Part shown: positions 1-12,499 of the stretch, piece after piece
Layout of the letters: every line of letters starts with the position of its first letter
Position numbering within the stretch: the stretch's first letter is position 1
Assembly (NCBI GenBank): GCA_050084985.1
Contig: JBITNC010000001.1
Coordinates: 40,362,001 to 40,426,000 of the forward strand
Direction: 5' to 3'
From: Nageia nagi
Taxonomy: Eukaryota > Pinophyta
DNA length: 64,000 nucleotides
Translations under genes and position numbers: made by a program
The notes under the pieces: model-generated
What the model was told of the DNA's origin: nothing
Database searches by the model: none
What the model saw: only the letters and a program-made list of their open reading frames with translations

Positions 1-363
1 TAAACAACAAATTTTGCAAATGGTTTTAAATCACCATTTTATACAAATATAAAAGACATTTTTTAATGATAGTAATAAACCACCCTAATATATATAAAAT
101 AATGGTTAAAATGCATCATAAAATTTAACCACCTTAAAAAATAAAAAAGGTTTAGGTGACCATGTTGTACTTGCCCAAAATTTGGTAAAGTGCACATATT
201 CTAGTGTTTATCATCCAAAATAATAGTAAAAGCACTCCAAAGTTTTTATTTTACTTTGTTTAGAGAGATGAGAGGTGAGCAAGAGAGGTTAGGGTTTCAT
301 TTAGAATGGTTCCATCACCATTTCCTACAAACTAGTCAAATTACTCAACAAACCACTCAACAA
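1..363. other. AT-rich stretch without a gene
   Basis: No coding stretch, RNA gene or clear repeat border was recognised. It lies just before an LTR-like relic. Confidence 0.4.
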
Positions 364-1130
364 TAGTGTAGAAGCCTAAAAATAATTTATTATTTATTTA
401 ATAAACCATATTTAGACTCATTAAATGATTAATTGGTAATAATACATAAATCAAGATAAATTGTTATTATATTGCAATACCATGTACTAGGACCAATGCA
501 ATATCATATACCATGGGTTATATTTTAAATTATCTTGAATATAAAAAATATTATTGTTATTGCTATTCATCAAATTTCACTTCATTTTTATTCCTTGTAG
601 GTTATAAATATGGGAGGTGAAGTTTGACATCCCTATCAGATCTCTCTGATAGGTGGTTTTCCCAAACATCAAACTTATGATGTCTCTTGGTGCCACTTAT
701 CTTGAGAATTTGTTATACTCTCTGAGATCTACTATCTCTCTCTTGCATGACACATGAAACTGCAAATCCAAAACCATTAGCTACATACTACTTCTATGCA
801 TCTAGCAGTGTGCAAGATGTCTAGATTTCAAGGAATGACTCATGGTGCTAATTATTTAGAAGATCTATTATGAGATCATATGAAGTTCTATCGCAATCCT
901 CTAGAGATTTAGTGTTGTTCCATTTTGAGGCTTGTACATTATTTGGTTACTAACCCACTCTGTATTAGGTTTATATGTTTCATATATATTTGTTATAATC
1001 TAATATAGAGATGCTTATCATTATGCTTGTAGACGATTTATTTATTTGTGTATTTATTTATTAATTACACATTTTTGGGTCTATAACTAGATCATTTATT
1101 ATATGTATTTTATTTCTTGTGGATGTCCAC
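364..1130 (+). repeat. LTR-like repeat relic, copy E1
   Basis: This stretch begins near TAGTGTAGAAGCCTAAAAAT, followed by an AATAATTTATTATTTATTTA run. The reverse complement of 27865 leftward begins TGTTATAGACACCTAAAAAT and then follows a similar order: the TTTATTATTTATT run, ATATTTAGACT, ATTGCAATA, then TGATAGGTGGTT. The two are therefore diverged copies in opposite orientation. The TG-type start suggests an LTR, but no target duplication or polypurine tract was found, and the right border is approximate. Confidence 0.4.
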
Positions 1131-2805
1131 TTATTTATCTTATTCAAATAGTTTGATAGATTCCTTGCTACAACTATTCCTTGCCTACCCTACATCTAGA
1201 TTAATGCCAACATATTCCATGAAGGAATTTATTGTTCCATATTTTGAATTACAATGGATATTATCTTTCAAATTACTCATCTACCAGGTCTACTTCTATT
1301 GCAAGCATGTTTTTAAAATTTTCATGCTTAAATATCTAATCTTTATACTGATACAAATCTTATTTTGTACTTAAGCATGGATGCCCACACTCTTTAACTT
1401 TTCCTGGGCTCTCCATTTATGTTTTACCTACATTATCTAAGTAAATTCTTTAAACCGTCAAACCTCTTAGAGTATAAAAAACTCCATTTTCTCATTTTAT
1501 AAATAAGGAATTCATTTCCTATATTAGGTTAATGCTTTTATTGTAATGTAATGCTACCATTTTGGCTCTAATAGAAAGCATGTGTATGTGCTTTGTAATT
1601 CTATAGTGGTTGTGTGGTGTGTTTTAATTTCAAAACTTATATGGACAATAAAAATACCTACAAATACTTGTATGAGTGTTATAAGTATACTCCAATATGA
1701 CATTCATCTATTTGAGGGACTTTTAACTATATGGGTATCTGTTAGATTTTTGTTTTGAGAAATAATCTTACAAATTTTTTGTGATTGTACCAAACTACCT
1801 TACTGTGGATCAATTTGATTTGAGATGCTATAACTTTTATTATAGACCTCCTTTTGGTGTTATTGATTTATTTTTGTAAAGGTGAATTCAATAAATTTCC
1901 AACAATATATAACACACCATACCAAATTGGTGTATCATACTCATAAATCATAAAATACATACCTTAATTTTTTGTAGTCTTGCTCTTGAGGTTTATGGAG
2001 TTATTTTCTTGAAAACTATTCTTTATCCTACCATTCTTCCCAAAAATTTACCATTGGATAGATAATTTCATATCATATATAATGATATATAATAATATTA
2101 TGTTTAATTGAGATTTGACCAAGTTACAACCTTTCAAAGTTAGCCTAAAAAACTAGTCTAGGTCCATTCTAAGACTTTGGTACCATTTTGTTGACATCAT
2201 CATCTTCCAACATTTGGGAAGATGAATTTTAGCTTAATTCTAATTCCAAAATTTATCTTCTAATTTCAATACATTTGGACCCTCAAGAAGCACTTTTGTG
2301 ACATCATTTCCTAACTTGTAATTGTTTTGCCTTGCCTTGATTTTGTTAATGTCATCATTGCTCATTGATACCTATTAAGAATTAGTGACCTTAATCAAGA
2401 GGTTCTTCTACCTTTATGATAATTTTCAAGCCTTAAGATAATGTCACCTATAATTTAGTATTTTTTACCTCACCTTAACTTTAAGTTGCTTCAACTAACA
2501 TCATTTCTTGATTGAGCTTTGGCATTGAAAGATATCACCTTTTTCATTAGTTCTTAGATATCAAAACTAGCTCTATAGCTATTACCATTGACTCGTAATA
2601 AGAGATTATATTTACTATCACTCAGGTCTCCTATCTCTAGTTCTAACATCATCATCATCTAGCATCCAAAATTTCCTTCAAAAGGTATTTCTTATTTTAG
2701 GCTTCTTTTAGTATTTATAATCCTTTATATTTTGAGCTCTCTTCCCAATAAGACTGTAATAACTCTCAATTATGCATTGCATTACTTAAAGCCTATAATT
2801 ATTCA
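1131..2805. other. Gene-free AT-rich stretch
   Basis: Short ORFs occur, but no retrotransposon motif or conserved peptide was recognised. It may be further LTR sequence, because a primer-binding-site-like motif follows directly at 2808. Confidence 0.4.
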
Positions 2806-2807
2806 TT

Positions 2808-2820
2808 TGGTATTAGAGAT
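2808..2820 (+). other. Possible retrotransposon primer-binding site
   Basis: TGGTATTAGAGAT resembles the initiator-Met tRNA primer-binding site (TGGTATCAGAGC-type) with C-to-T decay. It follows a CA dinucleotide at 2804-2805 that could end an LTR. No paired LTR was identified. Confidence 0.3.
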
Positions 2821-3215
2821 TGGAACCTTCAACCTTCAAAATATGCATTTGGTAATAGAGATAAATATTCTATTGTATTAAATGGATCTATTGATATGTA
2901 TTTTGGTATCACCTAGGGTTTTACTCTACATGAATTAAATACATATAAATATTTATTATATGATTTATCCAAGCTAATTAACTCAAATAAACATACATGA
3001 ATAAGGGAATATAATAGTGCAATAATAGAAAAATGAAATTAAATTGATGTCAATATGTAAAATGAGCTTCATGCACTAAAGAGAAATGAATTGAGTGAAA
3101 AATAAATACTTGTATGTCCTTACCTATGTTAAAGTTGAGTATATGATGGATGAACTTATCAAGGATGAGTGACCTTGATGTGCAAACCCCACATCCAACT
3201 ACAAAAATAATATTT

Positions 3216-4069
3216 TGACATTGAAAAGCGATCCCCTTAACATGATCCCTTTTAGGTGCAACTTTCCATACATAATTATTCATATTTTAGTCATTTTTAA
3301 CCTTATTATCACATTTTCTCATGTTGTGTTCTTATGTCTTATGTTAGGTACATTAGGATATATTCAACCAATATTCAAGGGGTCAAATCATGAATCACAC
3401 TTGATATAAATGTAAGTATCTCTAACTTGGGGAAGGTACATAAAGATTACATCTTGATAGTTGGTACCCTACACTTGGGTATTTCTAAATGCTAATTATT
3501 GAGATTAAAATCTTCTTTTCACTTGAGAGAATATTTGTTATCCACTTTCATGATCATATTCTCTATTCAACATTTTGTCATCTCTATTGTCATCAATCCT
3601 TATTGGTGAACATTATTCTTCAAAAAAATTCATGCTCACATTGATGTTCACACTTGTGCTAAGCTCTCAAAGATCCATGCCCATGTTGAGCTCTCAAAGA
3701 TCCATGCCCATACTGAGCTCTTAGAGATCCATTCCTACATTAGTGTTTCTTCTATAGTTGGCCTTGGGATTTGCATAGCAAGGTTACTACTCTTTGATAA
3801 GTTCATCTATCATATTCATGATCTTGAAATAGGTAATGACACACATGTATTTATTTTTCACTTGATTACCTTCTCTTTAGTACATGTAGATTTGTTTTAC
3901 ATATTAATATCAATGTAATTTTGTTATTATGTTACTTGCACTATTATATTCACTCATTCATGTATGTTTATTTGAGTTAATTTGCTTAGTTAAATAATAC
4001 ACTAAATATTTATGCACTTTTATTTTATTTAGAATAAAACCCTAGGTGGTACCAAAATAGATATCAACA
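3216..4069 (+). mobile_element. Inverted LTR copy nested in its own family
   Basis: This segment starts TGACATTGAAAAG and ends TATCAACA. It is the reverse complement of the surrounding LTR family (compare 12500-13298). It interrupts the outer copy between two parts that are contiguous in the third copy. No matching 5-bp target duplication is visible (TATTT on the left, AAACA on the right). An internal motif is expanded at 3661-3743. Confidence 0.6.
3661..3743 (+). repeat. Short tandem triplication
   Basis: Three imperfect copies of about 27 bp built on GCTCTCAAAGATCCATGCCC lie in tandem. The corresponding places in the other two family copies (near 4095 and 12845) carry the motif once, so the expansion is local to the nested copy. 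Confidence 0.7.
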
Positions 4070-4536
4070 AAACACTAGCATGGATGCTAATCTTTGAGAG
4101 CTCAATGTGGATGCAAACATTCCTAAGGAATGGAGTTTGCCAAGAAAGATCTATGAAAAAAGATATGATGATAAGTCAAATTGAGCATATGATCATGAAA
4201 GTGGATAACATATATTTTATCAAGTGATAATAAGATTCCAATCTCAATAGGTAGTGTTTAGAAATACCTAAGTGTAGGGTACTATCTATTGAGATGTAAT
4301 CTTGACATTATCATGCTTTCCCCAAGTTAGAGATACTTACATTTATATCAGGTATAATTCACCATTTAAACCCTTGCATATTGGTTTAAATGATCTCATT
4401 GTACCTAACATAAAACATAAGAACACAACCTAAGAAATATATAATAATAACATAAAATATGACTAGAATATGATTAAATATGGGTGTAAAGTTATACCTA
4501 AGTGGGACTATGTTAACTGGATCACTTTAGGTGTCA

Positions 4537-6690
4537 ATAGATACCCACCTTTATAAGTATAATGAAATTGAATTTTGAATTTACATTATTCTTGTTAAGG
4601 AAGTAAAGGTAAAAAGAAGAAAAATTTGACACTTCCCTACTTTAGTTGTCCAAATCATCAAGGATTTGATGATGTATATTGTCCTCTCTTTGCCTTGGTT
4701 GTAAGATACAATGGCTTGCATGTAGTAGAATCAACCAAGAGTAAAGAATGAAACCTAAAAATGAGAGGCACACACTTTGAATCATATATAAGATTGTTAA
4801 CTCATAAAATATATAGTAGTGATAGTAAGAGAGAACATCATAACATTTCATCAAATGATATGGCAATAATGGAGAAAGAATGAAATAAATATAATATGCA
4901 TACATCATCTTGAGATTACCAAATACAAAAATAATCAATGTTTCATTCTTAGATGCATGCATAAGAAATCATGATAAAGGTATGTCCACATCATCATGGG
5001 GTACATGTCCCATTCCTATATGGAACATATGCAATCATAACCATATATGTAACATCATCATGAGGTACATGCCCCATTGCTAGATGCAACATATAAATCA
5101 GGAAGAACTACATGGTAACTATTAGTTGAGATCCAACTGATAAAGATGAATCAAAGATATGGTTATTTTTAATATTTCCCAACCATTTTATGTGATATGT
5201 CATTCATTTTCATAGGTGCATGCCCCATACTTAGATATTGACATGAGATACAATCAACATATGGAGGTACATGCCCCATTCTTATATATGATTTATATGT
5301 GATGGTTAGTTGAGACCACACCAAAAAAGGTGATTCGATGATGGTTGGTTTGAATATTTTCCAATCATACAAATGATTCAATGCAAATTGTACATAAGGA
5401 TAGGAATACTACCTATAAATTACCCATTATGTTGATGTGTTATGATTCAACTTGATTTATGACTTTGTAACCAAGCATTCATGCTAGTTTCATCTTTGAT
5501 GCTAGTGAATTTGCATTGTATGCTTCTGCTATTGAAATTGCAATATATAGCAAGATATATGTATCTAAAAAATATATTTTCATATAGGAAAGCTACTAAT
5601 AAAGTGCTTGATTTTATGAAAAATAGGTTGGACCTAAGAATGAACATGCGGGTAACATATTATTCTTTAATTAGATGTCCTTTGGTTCTAGCAAAGAATT
5701 CATTCTCTAAGATATGTTAGTCCTATATTAAGTTTTATACCACATGTAGTTGAAGGATCCATGAATTTCAAGGTGAGGATGTGAATGCTAAGGAATGATA
5801 GCACAAGCATTGGTTAGCCAATGCAGGTGCTAAAGTTAGCATAGATGTGAAGGTTCATTGTGAATTTGGTAACAAAAATTTTTATAAATGAACTCAAATG
5901 GATTAAGGAGATGGAATTTCATGTTTTAAAGAGGTTGGAGGTTGAAGGTGGAAGGTGGAAGTCAATTAGTATCTACCTCATTAATTGTATCCTATTTTGA
6001 TTTTAAATAAGCTTAAATTATGATTTATTTATCACTTTCATATTTTTAAACTTGAACTCTAGTCCAAAAAGGGTTTGGTGCCTAAGGAGGTGATTTTGAG
6101 TGTTATGGGTAATTAGAATTGTTAAGTAAGTGGATATGTTTATAAATAGAAGTGATTTGAGTTAGTTTTATGGTTTTTGCCATAATTTTTGACCCAATTT
6201 TGGTTTTCAAGATGAATATTATGAAGCAAGAGGACCATAGGGAATATCTTCTTTAATACAGTAGGGTTTCTACCCATATGGTAAACATCTAGGTCCCTCT
6301 TATTATTTTATTTCTCAAAATTTGTAATTTTATTGGAAAAATAGGAAAAATCAAATGAAACCTAGGATAAGTTTTTATACCTAAGGCCTACAAAAATTAG
6401 GATTTAGGGACCTTATGAGTGGGTGAAAATAGAATTTTGTGGAATGATGGGGGTAGAGGGATTTTGCACCTAATTTTTGAAAAAATTAGTTGTAAAAAGT
6501 CTAACATGGGCACTAATATTAGCGTAGGCACTAGTGCAACAAAGTGGTTTTTAGGATTGGAAAGTGACTATCCAACTATGGTTATTATTTATGTGTGCCA
6601 AGAATAATAAAATAAAATTGTTGTGTTATATTTATGATGAAATTACAACAAAAGTATAATGTGTACCTTGTTGTTTTATGATTGTAGTGT
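4537..6690. other. Gene-free stretch with a small local repeat
   Basis: No conserved protein motif was recognised, apart from the local repeat at 5000-5367. The sequence from about 6410 to 6690 may be upstream sequence of the PMD relic: a pyrimidine-rich stretch ending TGATTGTAG just before 6691 could be a 3' splice site. Confidence 0.35.
5000..5367 (+). repeat. Diverged tandem repeat with four GGTACATGCCCCATT motifs
   Basis: The motif GGTACATGCCCCATT or a near match occurs at 5000, 5064, 5215 and 5266. Two longer blocks of about 190 bp are also alike: GTTAGTTGAGATCCA near 5120 matches GTTAGTTGAGACCAC near 5303, and each is followed by a TTCCCAACCA or TTCCAATCA segment. This is an old two-unit tandem duplication. 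No function is evident. Confidence 0.6.
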
Positions 6691-8116
6691 CACCAATTCC
6701 TTATAGAGCTCAAGCCTATGTCTCAGAGATGGAATAAGTATTTAGCATGGAAGGACAAGCTCATAGATGATGAGGTTACTATTATGAGACATGTTAGAAT
6801 GGGTTGGTTCCTCTATGCTTCATATGTTCAAGTGAAAAAGGAGCTACTCATGGGCTTGATGGAGATATGGTTTGAGAGGACCAATACCTTTAACCTTCCT
6901 ACTAGGGAGATCACCTTAGTATTAGAGGATATACATAGAATACTATAGGTTCCCTTGAAGGGGATACCCATATTATTTAATGAGGGTATGATATATGATA
7001 AATGCAAGCATTCAATCAATTGGCTTATTGGTCTTAAGGATTATCATGAGGGCAAGAAAGGGATAGATAGTATCATTTATCTAGATAATAATCATGAGAT
7101 ATTTCTTCTTATTTTGATATGAGTGGTGTATGAGATGACACAAGATCATTGGTATGCATAGGCATATTACATCATATCCCAAATTTACCATGATTTCCAT
7201 AACTTTATTATGGTGCAAAAGAATAGAAAGAGGGTGACACATTCATTTGCACTATAGTATTGGGACTATAAGCATATCATGATGGTTTGGGCTAGAGAGC
7301 TTCATGTGCATAGTATAGCTCTAGATCATTTGATGTGGTATCAATGTACCAAGATAGGGAAGATCACATAGGTCCATAAGATCATGGAGGCTTATCGAAA
7401 GGGCATTGATGGGTTGATGGGTGGTAAGTAATTTACCATATAAAGTTTAGTTTTTTGGTTTATTAGTTAAGGAAATGACTAATATATGAATTTGATTTTA
7501 TAGGGGATATGATTTATAGACCATATGTAGGGTTACTTTATTGGCTAAAAGAGCCAAGGGGCGAGTTAGATTGGTAGTGTACATGTTGCTACCTTTATAC
7601 ATGGAAGAGATATGTGGAACCTTACATTACTAAGAGGGTTATGAGGTAATTTGGCAAGAGACAGAGCATTCCACTAGAATGCAAATTTGTTGTGATAATT
7701 GAGAGGTATAGGTCACATAATCTAAACTTGTATGACATATCTAAAGTGGGAGGAGGAGTGGAATCCTTCCCAAGATCATAGTTTAGGGAGTGAATTGGAT
7801 GATGAGGAAGGTGAGGAAACTAATATACCACTTTTTTATCAAACTTATTTTACATGGTGGGATGGATTTAGACCAGATCCACTCAGACCATATGGATTAG
7901 AGAACCTAACAAAGGTTACAAAGAATGAGGTTGATGAGGAAGAATAGGAAGAGGGTGAAGAGGATTAGGAGGAGGAGAAAGATATGCAGATGGAGGAGCC
8001 ACCATAGAAGGAGTAGGGAGTATGGGAGGTACCTATTGGAATTCCCATCATGGAGACATAACAATAGCTTGATAATGAGCTTAATAAGTATACTTATTTA
8101 TGTACCTACAAGTTAG
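6691..8116 (+). pseudogene. Plant mobile domain (PMD) protein relic
   Basis: The translation from about 6718 resembles the plant mobile domain family, found in plant nuclear proteins such as MAIN/MAIL1 and in transposon-borne genes. The signature is a large residue-rich run, then TNTFNLPTREITLVLEDIHR, matching the family pattern 'TNTFHLP.GEMT.TLEDV..IL'. A second match after the intron is KRVMR-stop-FGKRQSIP (7638-7675), like the family's 'RVLRQFG.RQ.IP' segment. An acidic tail follows (DDEEGEE near 7800, then an E-rich run). At least seven stops interrupt it. Six sit where Gln is expected (for example 6946, 7159, 7256, 7371) and one fits an Arg CGA-to-TGA change. A frameshift lies near 7730. 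It is not functional. Whether it was a host gene or a transposon passenger cannot be decided; a related relic lies at 57840-59465. Confidence 0.7.
7424..7503 (+). other. Candidate 80-bp intron in the PMD relic
   Basis: The segment begins GTAAGT and ends TTGATTTTATAG. Removing it joins ...GLMG to GDMIYRPYVGLL in the same frame, while reading through gives an immediate stop. Size, AT-richness and both splice consensus ends fit a plant intron. Confidence 0.7.
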
Positions 8117-9580
8117 TCTTCATGTAAAAATAATATAACTAACATGCATGGTTTATTTTGATTTTACATATCAAACAAAATTAAACTTAGACTCCAAGAA
8201 GGCAATAATACAATAAGTAAAAGATGCACTAGCTAGCTTAAGGAAGAGACTATTGCAAAGGACCAAAAGATAGAGGGGTTGAATGTTATACTAGAGGTTC
8301 TAGAGCAGAGTGTGGATACACTTTGAAAGATTCATTAGGACTCATAGAATAACAACTTCTTGTGGTGATGGATTTTATTCTCAAGCACAAAAAAAAGATA
8401 GAGAACCTAATGAATATGAAGGAAAATCTATAATCTCAACTTGTAACCTTGGAGGAGCAAACTAGATTGAATAGACCAAGCTTGAGTAGGATGACCTCTA
8501 AGTCTAAGAGGTTCAAAAGTGATAGGAGTCACCATGGTGCCACTAGTTGTGTTAGCATAGGAAATTGACATGGTTATAATTGGATGATCATATGTATTTG
8601 GAAAAATATAATGTAATAACCTTTTTTTATTAATACAATCAAGATATATTGTTTTGAATGCCTTAATTTGATATGAAAAGATTTTAATTAAATTTATTAA
8701 TACATTTTGTTGATTTAATTTGCCAAGTATTGACATGACATGGTGAATGGTTACTTAGTTAATTTAATAAATAATTTATGAATATAATTACCTATACAAT
8801 GTGTTAAAGGTCTTGTATATATATAAATTAAACCTGACATGGGCATTAGCATTTTCAAGGAATTAGGATATCTAGCTATGAATTACTAAGTCATGATGAC
8901 ATAAAGGAATGTGGGTTCATATTTTAGCTACATAAAATTAAGGTTTCATCATGCTTATGATTGTGGTAATGGTTAGGTGAAAATAAACCAAAGCATCCAT
9001 AATGAATTCAAGGATAAAGTTTAGAGCAAAATAATGTTTTATGCTACTAGTATAGGTGATAGGAGACCAAAAAGTTTTGACTATTTAAGAAAAATGGTAA
9101 GGAACCTTATTCCAACACTAGTCCAAAGGATAGGGAATGATGCTAGGTGTAACCTCTTCAGTACCAATTTTATCCTTCATAAAAGTTTGGATAAAAATGA
9201 GTGATGATAGGTTAGAAAACATTATAGATGGACATGAGCAAAACATTTTCAAAGGGAACCAAGTTGAGTTTTTCATAGTGAATGATAAAAAAACTATACA
9301 AGGCATAAGTGATAATATCTAAAATAATATTGATGAACTTAAAGAACTATTTTCTTTCTAAGATTTGGTAGGAAGGACAACACATACTGATGTTACCATA
9401 TGCATGAAGTTACAAAGGGATATGGTGGATTGATTCCTAGTGTTGAATGGATGCCTAGAATATGATTAAGATAAAATATACATGGATTTCATCCTAGTAT
9501 AGATGTGAAGATATGGTGGGATTTTGACCAAAAATCCAAAATAAATACACATATACTACTACATACATGTCAAAAAATTA
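8117..9580. other. Unassigned stretch; weak coding relic
   Basis: From 8160 to 8400 the plus strand can be read, through stops, as a Gln/Lys-rich possible coiled coil continuing the PMD relic. Between 9040 and 9560 the plus strand has two overlapping fairly open frames (for example the start at 9137, 61 codons, followed by more residues broken by Gln-type stops). They suggest a degraded coding segment, but I recognise no family. The rest shows nothing. Confidence 0.3.
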
Positions 9581-9616
9581 TAAATGACAAGAGAAAGAAT
9601 AGCAGTTGGTACATTT

Positions 9617-12413
9617 TTACCATGGTGGAGGAAGATTACTCACAAAGTTGATGTTTGTGTTTGATGATTTAGCTTTTATGAAATTTGGAAATGGATTTTT
9701 GAATGTTCCCATGCTTTTGTTATTCTCATGTTGAGGAAATCTCAATTTCTTTGGCTTATCATCTGATTTAGGTTCTAGGAAAGATACCTTCTTTTGATCA
9801 ATTAGGTCCTGAATCTTATTGAGCAATGTCACACAATACTTTTTTGCATGTAATCTTTATTAGTGATATTCAAAAAACTCATCTTATTTACACTCCTTTG
9901 GTACTCCTACTATGAACAATGGATGAGTTTTGGGCTTAGGTATTGGAAACAATAAATTTTGTTTGATCAAGGCCCTTGTGACTTCATTAATGTCATCATA
10001 GATAGGTGTGAACTTCCATCTAGGAAATTTTTGATATTCTATATAGACTAATTTATTGTCTTTGTCAAATTTTTGAACTTCATTTGATGCTACTATTTGT
10101 TATTATATTGATCCTACCTTGGTGATTATTTGTGCTTCTTGGGATTATTCCTTTTTGTATTGATGTTGAGGCTATGAAGGTGACTTATCCCTTTTTTTCT
10201 TTGATTTTCATTTCCAATGTTCATATCTAATATTGAATTATTTATTTTCCAATAATTCCTTTACAAAACTTGTTAAGAGGTAGCTTATGATAATTAAAAT
10301 ATTATTATACATACTTTGGTTGAAATGCCTCAAGGAAGGCCATGATCTTCCTATCATCATTTGCATGAACTTCATTAGCCTTTTTAGGTATAAATATAAT
10401 AAACTTATCCATATACTAACCTTCTCTTTACTTAGGTTCCTCAAATCATTGAATGTAACCTTGTTTGCAATGTGAATTTGATAATGATAACAAAATACAA
10501 TCTTCAATTATGCAAAAATGGTAATGCTAACATGTGGCAATTTGTTAAAACATTATGTATCCTCTTCCTTTGGAGACAAAGGGAATAACTTGGCATGCAA
10601 GTCTTCATCCAAGTTTACTAAAGATACTTCATAAAAAAAAAAAAACATACATGAAGACAAGGATCAGTAGTACCATCAAATTTTGTGAATTTGAACTCTT
10701 TGCTAGATTGTAATATAGTATTTATGATTCATATACATGAGGGGTTATTATCTTCCTTTCATTGAGTGTCTAATCCTTGACACTCTGGTATTTTCTTGAT
10801 TTGTTGTTGTAGCCCTTAAATTCTATCTTGAGATATTATTGGCAATGCCTTCTCCATGGTTTGTGTTGGTATGATCACTTGAATAACTTCTCTTGCATTT
10901 TTAATTGGTTTTTTAAAATGTTGAACTTCTTCAAAGGTTGTCAATTATTGTTTAGGCTTTAAGACTTCAAAAGATCCTACTTTATAATTCTTATCATGAA
11001 TGATGTGTTTTTATTATAGATGAGAAAAATCACTCTTTATCAGTATGAGGCAACAATATCATGTTCTCCCTTATTCATTTTAGAATTTTTGTACATTTGA
11101 TATCATTTTCTTCTTCATTCCATCTAAGAATGGGTTTCATAGCTTGAGCAAGTAGTCTATCTACTTCTTCTTGATATTTTTGTCTATATGTATGAGTGCA
11201 ATGGACTATTTTCTTATTTGTGATATGAAATAATCTTATCTTAGTTGTATAATCATTTTGAACTTTTTGAAGCACCCATGTGTAGTATTTTATCTTTTCA
11301 AGGATACTCAACTTTGCGATAGCCTGATCATCTACTGAATGAAGGAATTTTATTGTGATCATATTATCTTCCTTTGACCAATCAAGACATGGTGTATCAA
11401 CCTTTGTTAGAAGCTTGTTGATTTCTTTGTATTTTGTAGGATCTTCTTACTCACATTCATCTTCAACAAATATATCTATATCATCATAAAAATATGGAAC
11501 CTATTCATATTATTTATTCTATTCAACTTGTGTTATTGCAATATTATCACTATATATTGAAATTATATTATCAACATGAGCTTCTTGATAAAAAAAATCT
11601 TGTAATGTAGTAGGTTGGGGAAGCTTTTCATTGATTATATTGATAATCTCTCACTAATTTCCCTAATCTACATTTTTCATAGGAACCATTATAGGAATGG
11701 CAAGTACTACTTCTATCTAAGGCTTAGCACCTATAGTAGGGTTAGCACCCACATTGATGTGGGAATCTATACTAGCTTTTAGAAGGAAAAACATTTAACA
11801 TAGGTGTAGACCTATTGGCAAAGAATCCTAAATTTGTATTTTAAGGTATGAGATTCATGTCATCAGCAGGTATGTTTTCCTTGTACATGTTACAATGCCA
11901 TAACTTATGTTGTTTAACTACTTCATATTCAAGTGCATTAATTGCATAAGATGTTTCCTCAAGTGGTAATCCACTAATAAGCTTTATGAACCTAATATTA
12001 TTCTACTTGTAACTCATAACCTTATTGAATACCTCATCATCACTTAATTAGGAAATGATTTATTATTTTGTTGTGATAGGAGGTTATTGATTTGGAGGAG
12101 TCCGGTATCTAGTATTATCTAAATTAACCGTCTAATTTGCTATCTTAACTAAACTATAAGAGCTATCTATAACAATCTCATGATCTAAATCACTATTGGT
12201 AGCTTCTTTAGTTATTTGCCTCTATATAATGATAGATGATTATTTGGTGTGAATTCTTTTACTTCACCTTTGAGCCACCTTAGGTATACCAATTCATTTT
12301 TTTCGAGTCTTCTTAGCTATATTTTTAGTATTGAGATGTGCATTTTCATTGCTAGTAACAAAAAATACCTTAGGAATATAGTATGTAAACAAACCCCTTA
12401 ATAGCTTTGACAT
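9617..12413 (-). pseudogene. Ty3/gypsy gag polyprotein relic
   Basis: The relic reads leftward from an ATG at 12413. The middle contains a 95-codon open stretch (11075-11362) rich in Lys and Gln, including EEVDRLLAQAMKPILR. Further left (10620-10240) is a retrotransposon gag-like segment (LHAKLFPLSPK, then FCYHYQIHIANKVTFNDLRN). At the end is TLLNKIQDLIDQKKVSFLEP (9770-9832), matching the 'C..L...IQDLI..G' segment that follows the zinc-binding motif of many plant gypsy gag proteins. Numerous stops and frameshifts break it. No protease, RT or integrase was recognised further left, so the element is truncated or was gag-only. It follows a primer-binding site and an LTR in the correct order. Confidence 0.6.
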
Positions 12414-12484
12414 TATGGTAAAATTGAAGATACAAAAGCAACTTTTATTCTAACCCTAATTAAGAGAAAGAAAAAGCCATAAAT

Positions 12485-12496
12485 GGGTAGGCACCA
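12485..12496 (-). other. Primer-binding site of the minus-strand gypsy relic
   Basis: Read on the minus strand, TGGTGCCTACCC lies 3 bases after the LTR end at 12500. It resembles the TGGCGCC-type primer-binding sites of plant gypsy elements with one CpG-to-TpG change. The tRNA identity is not assigned. Confidence 0.5.
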
Positions 12497-12499
12497 ATA

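Larger units (their letters stand above)
2889..4536 (-). mobile_element. Solo-LTR-like element split by a copy of its own family
   Basis: The segments 2889-3215 and 4070-4536 together match the LTR at 12500-13298 in the same orientation. Read on the minus strand the unit starts TGACACC and ends near TATCAATA. The middle (3216-4069) is a second copy of the family in reverse orientation. No internal coding region adjoins it and no primer-binding site follows, so this is best read as an old solo LTR. Flanks GGATC and ATAGA do not form a clean duplication, so the outer borders are uncertain by a few bases. Confidence 0.6.

Noticed and set aside
4980-5370. Spaced GGTACATGCCCCATT motifs as a possible CRISPR-like array
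   Set aside because: Spacing is irregular (64, 151 and 51 bases), flanks are also repeated, there are no cas genes and the DNA is clearly plant; it is a diverged tandem duplication.
12450-12470. CTAACCCTAATT, resembling the plant telomere repeat
   Set aside because: Only one unit is present; it is a chance match in AT-rich DNA.
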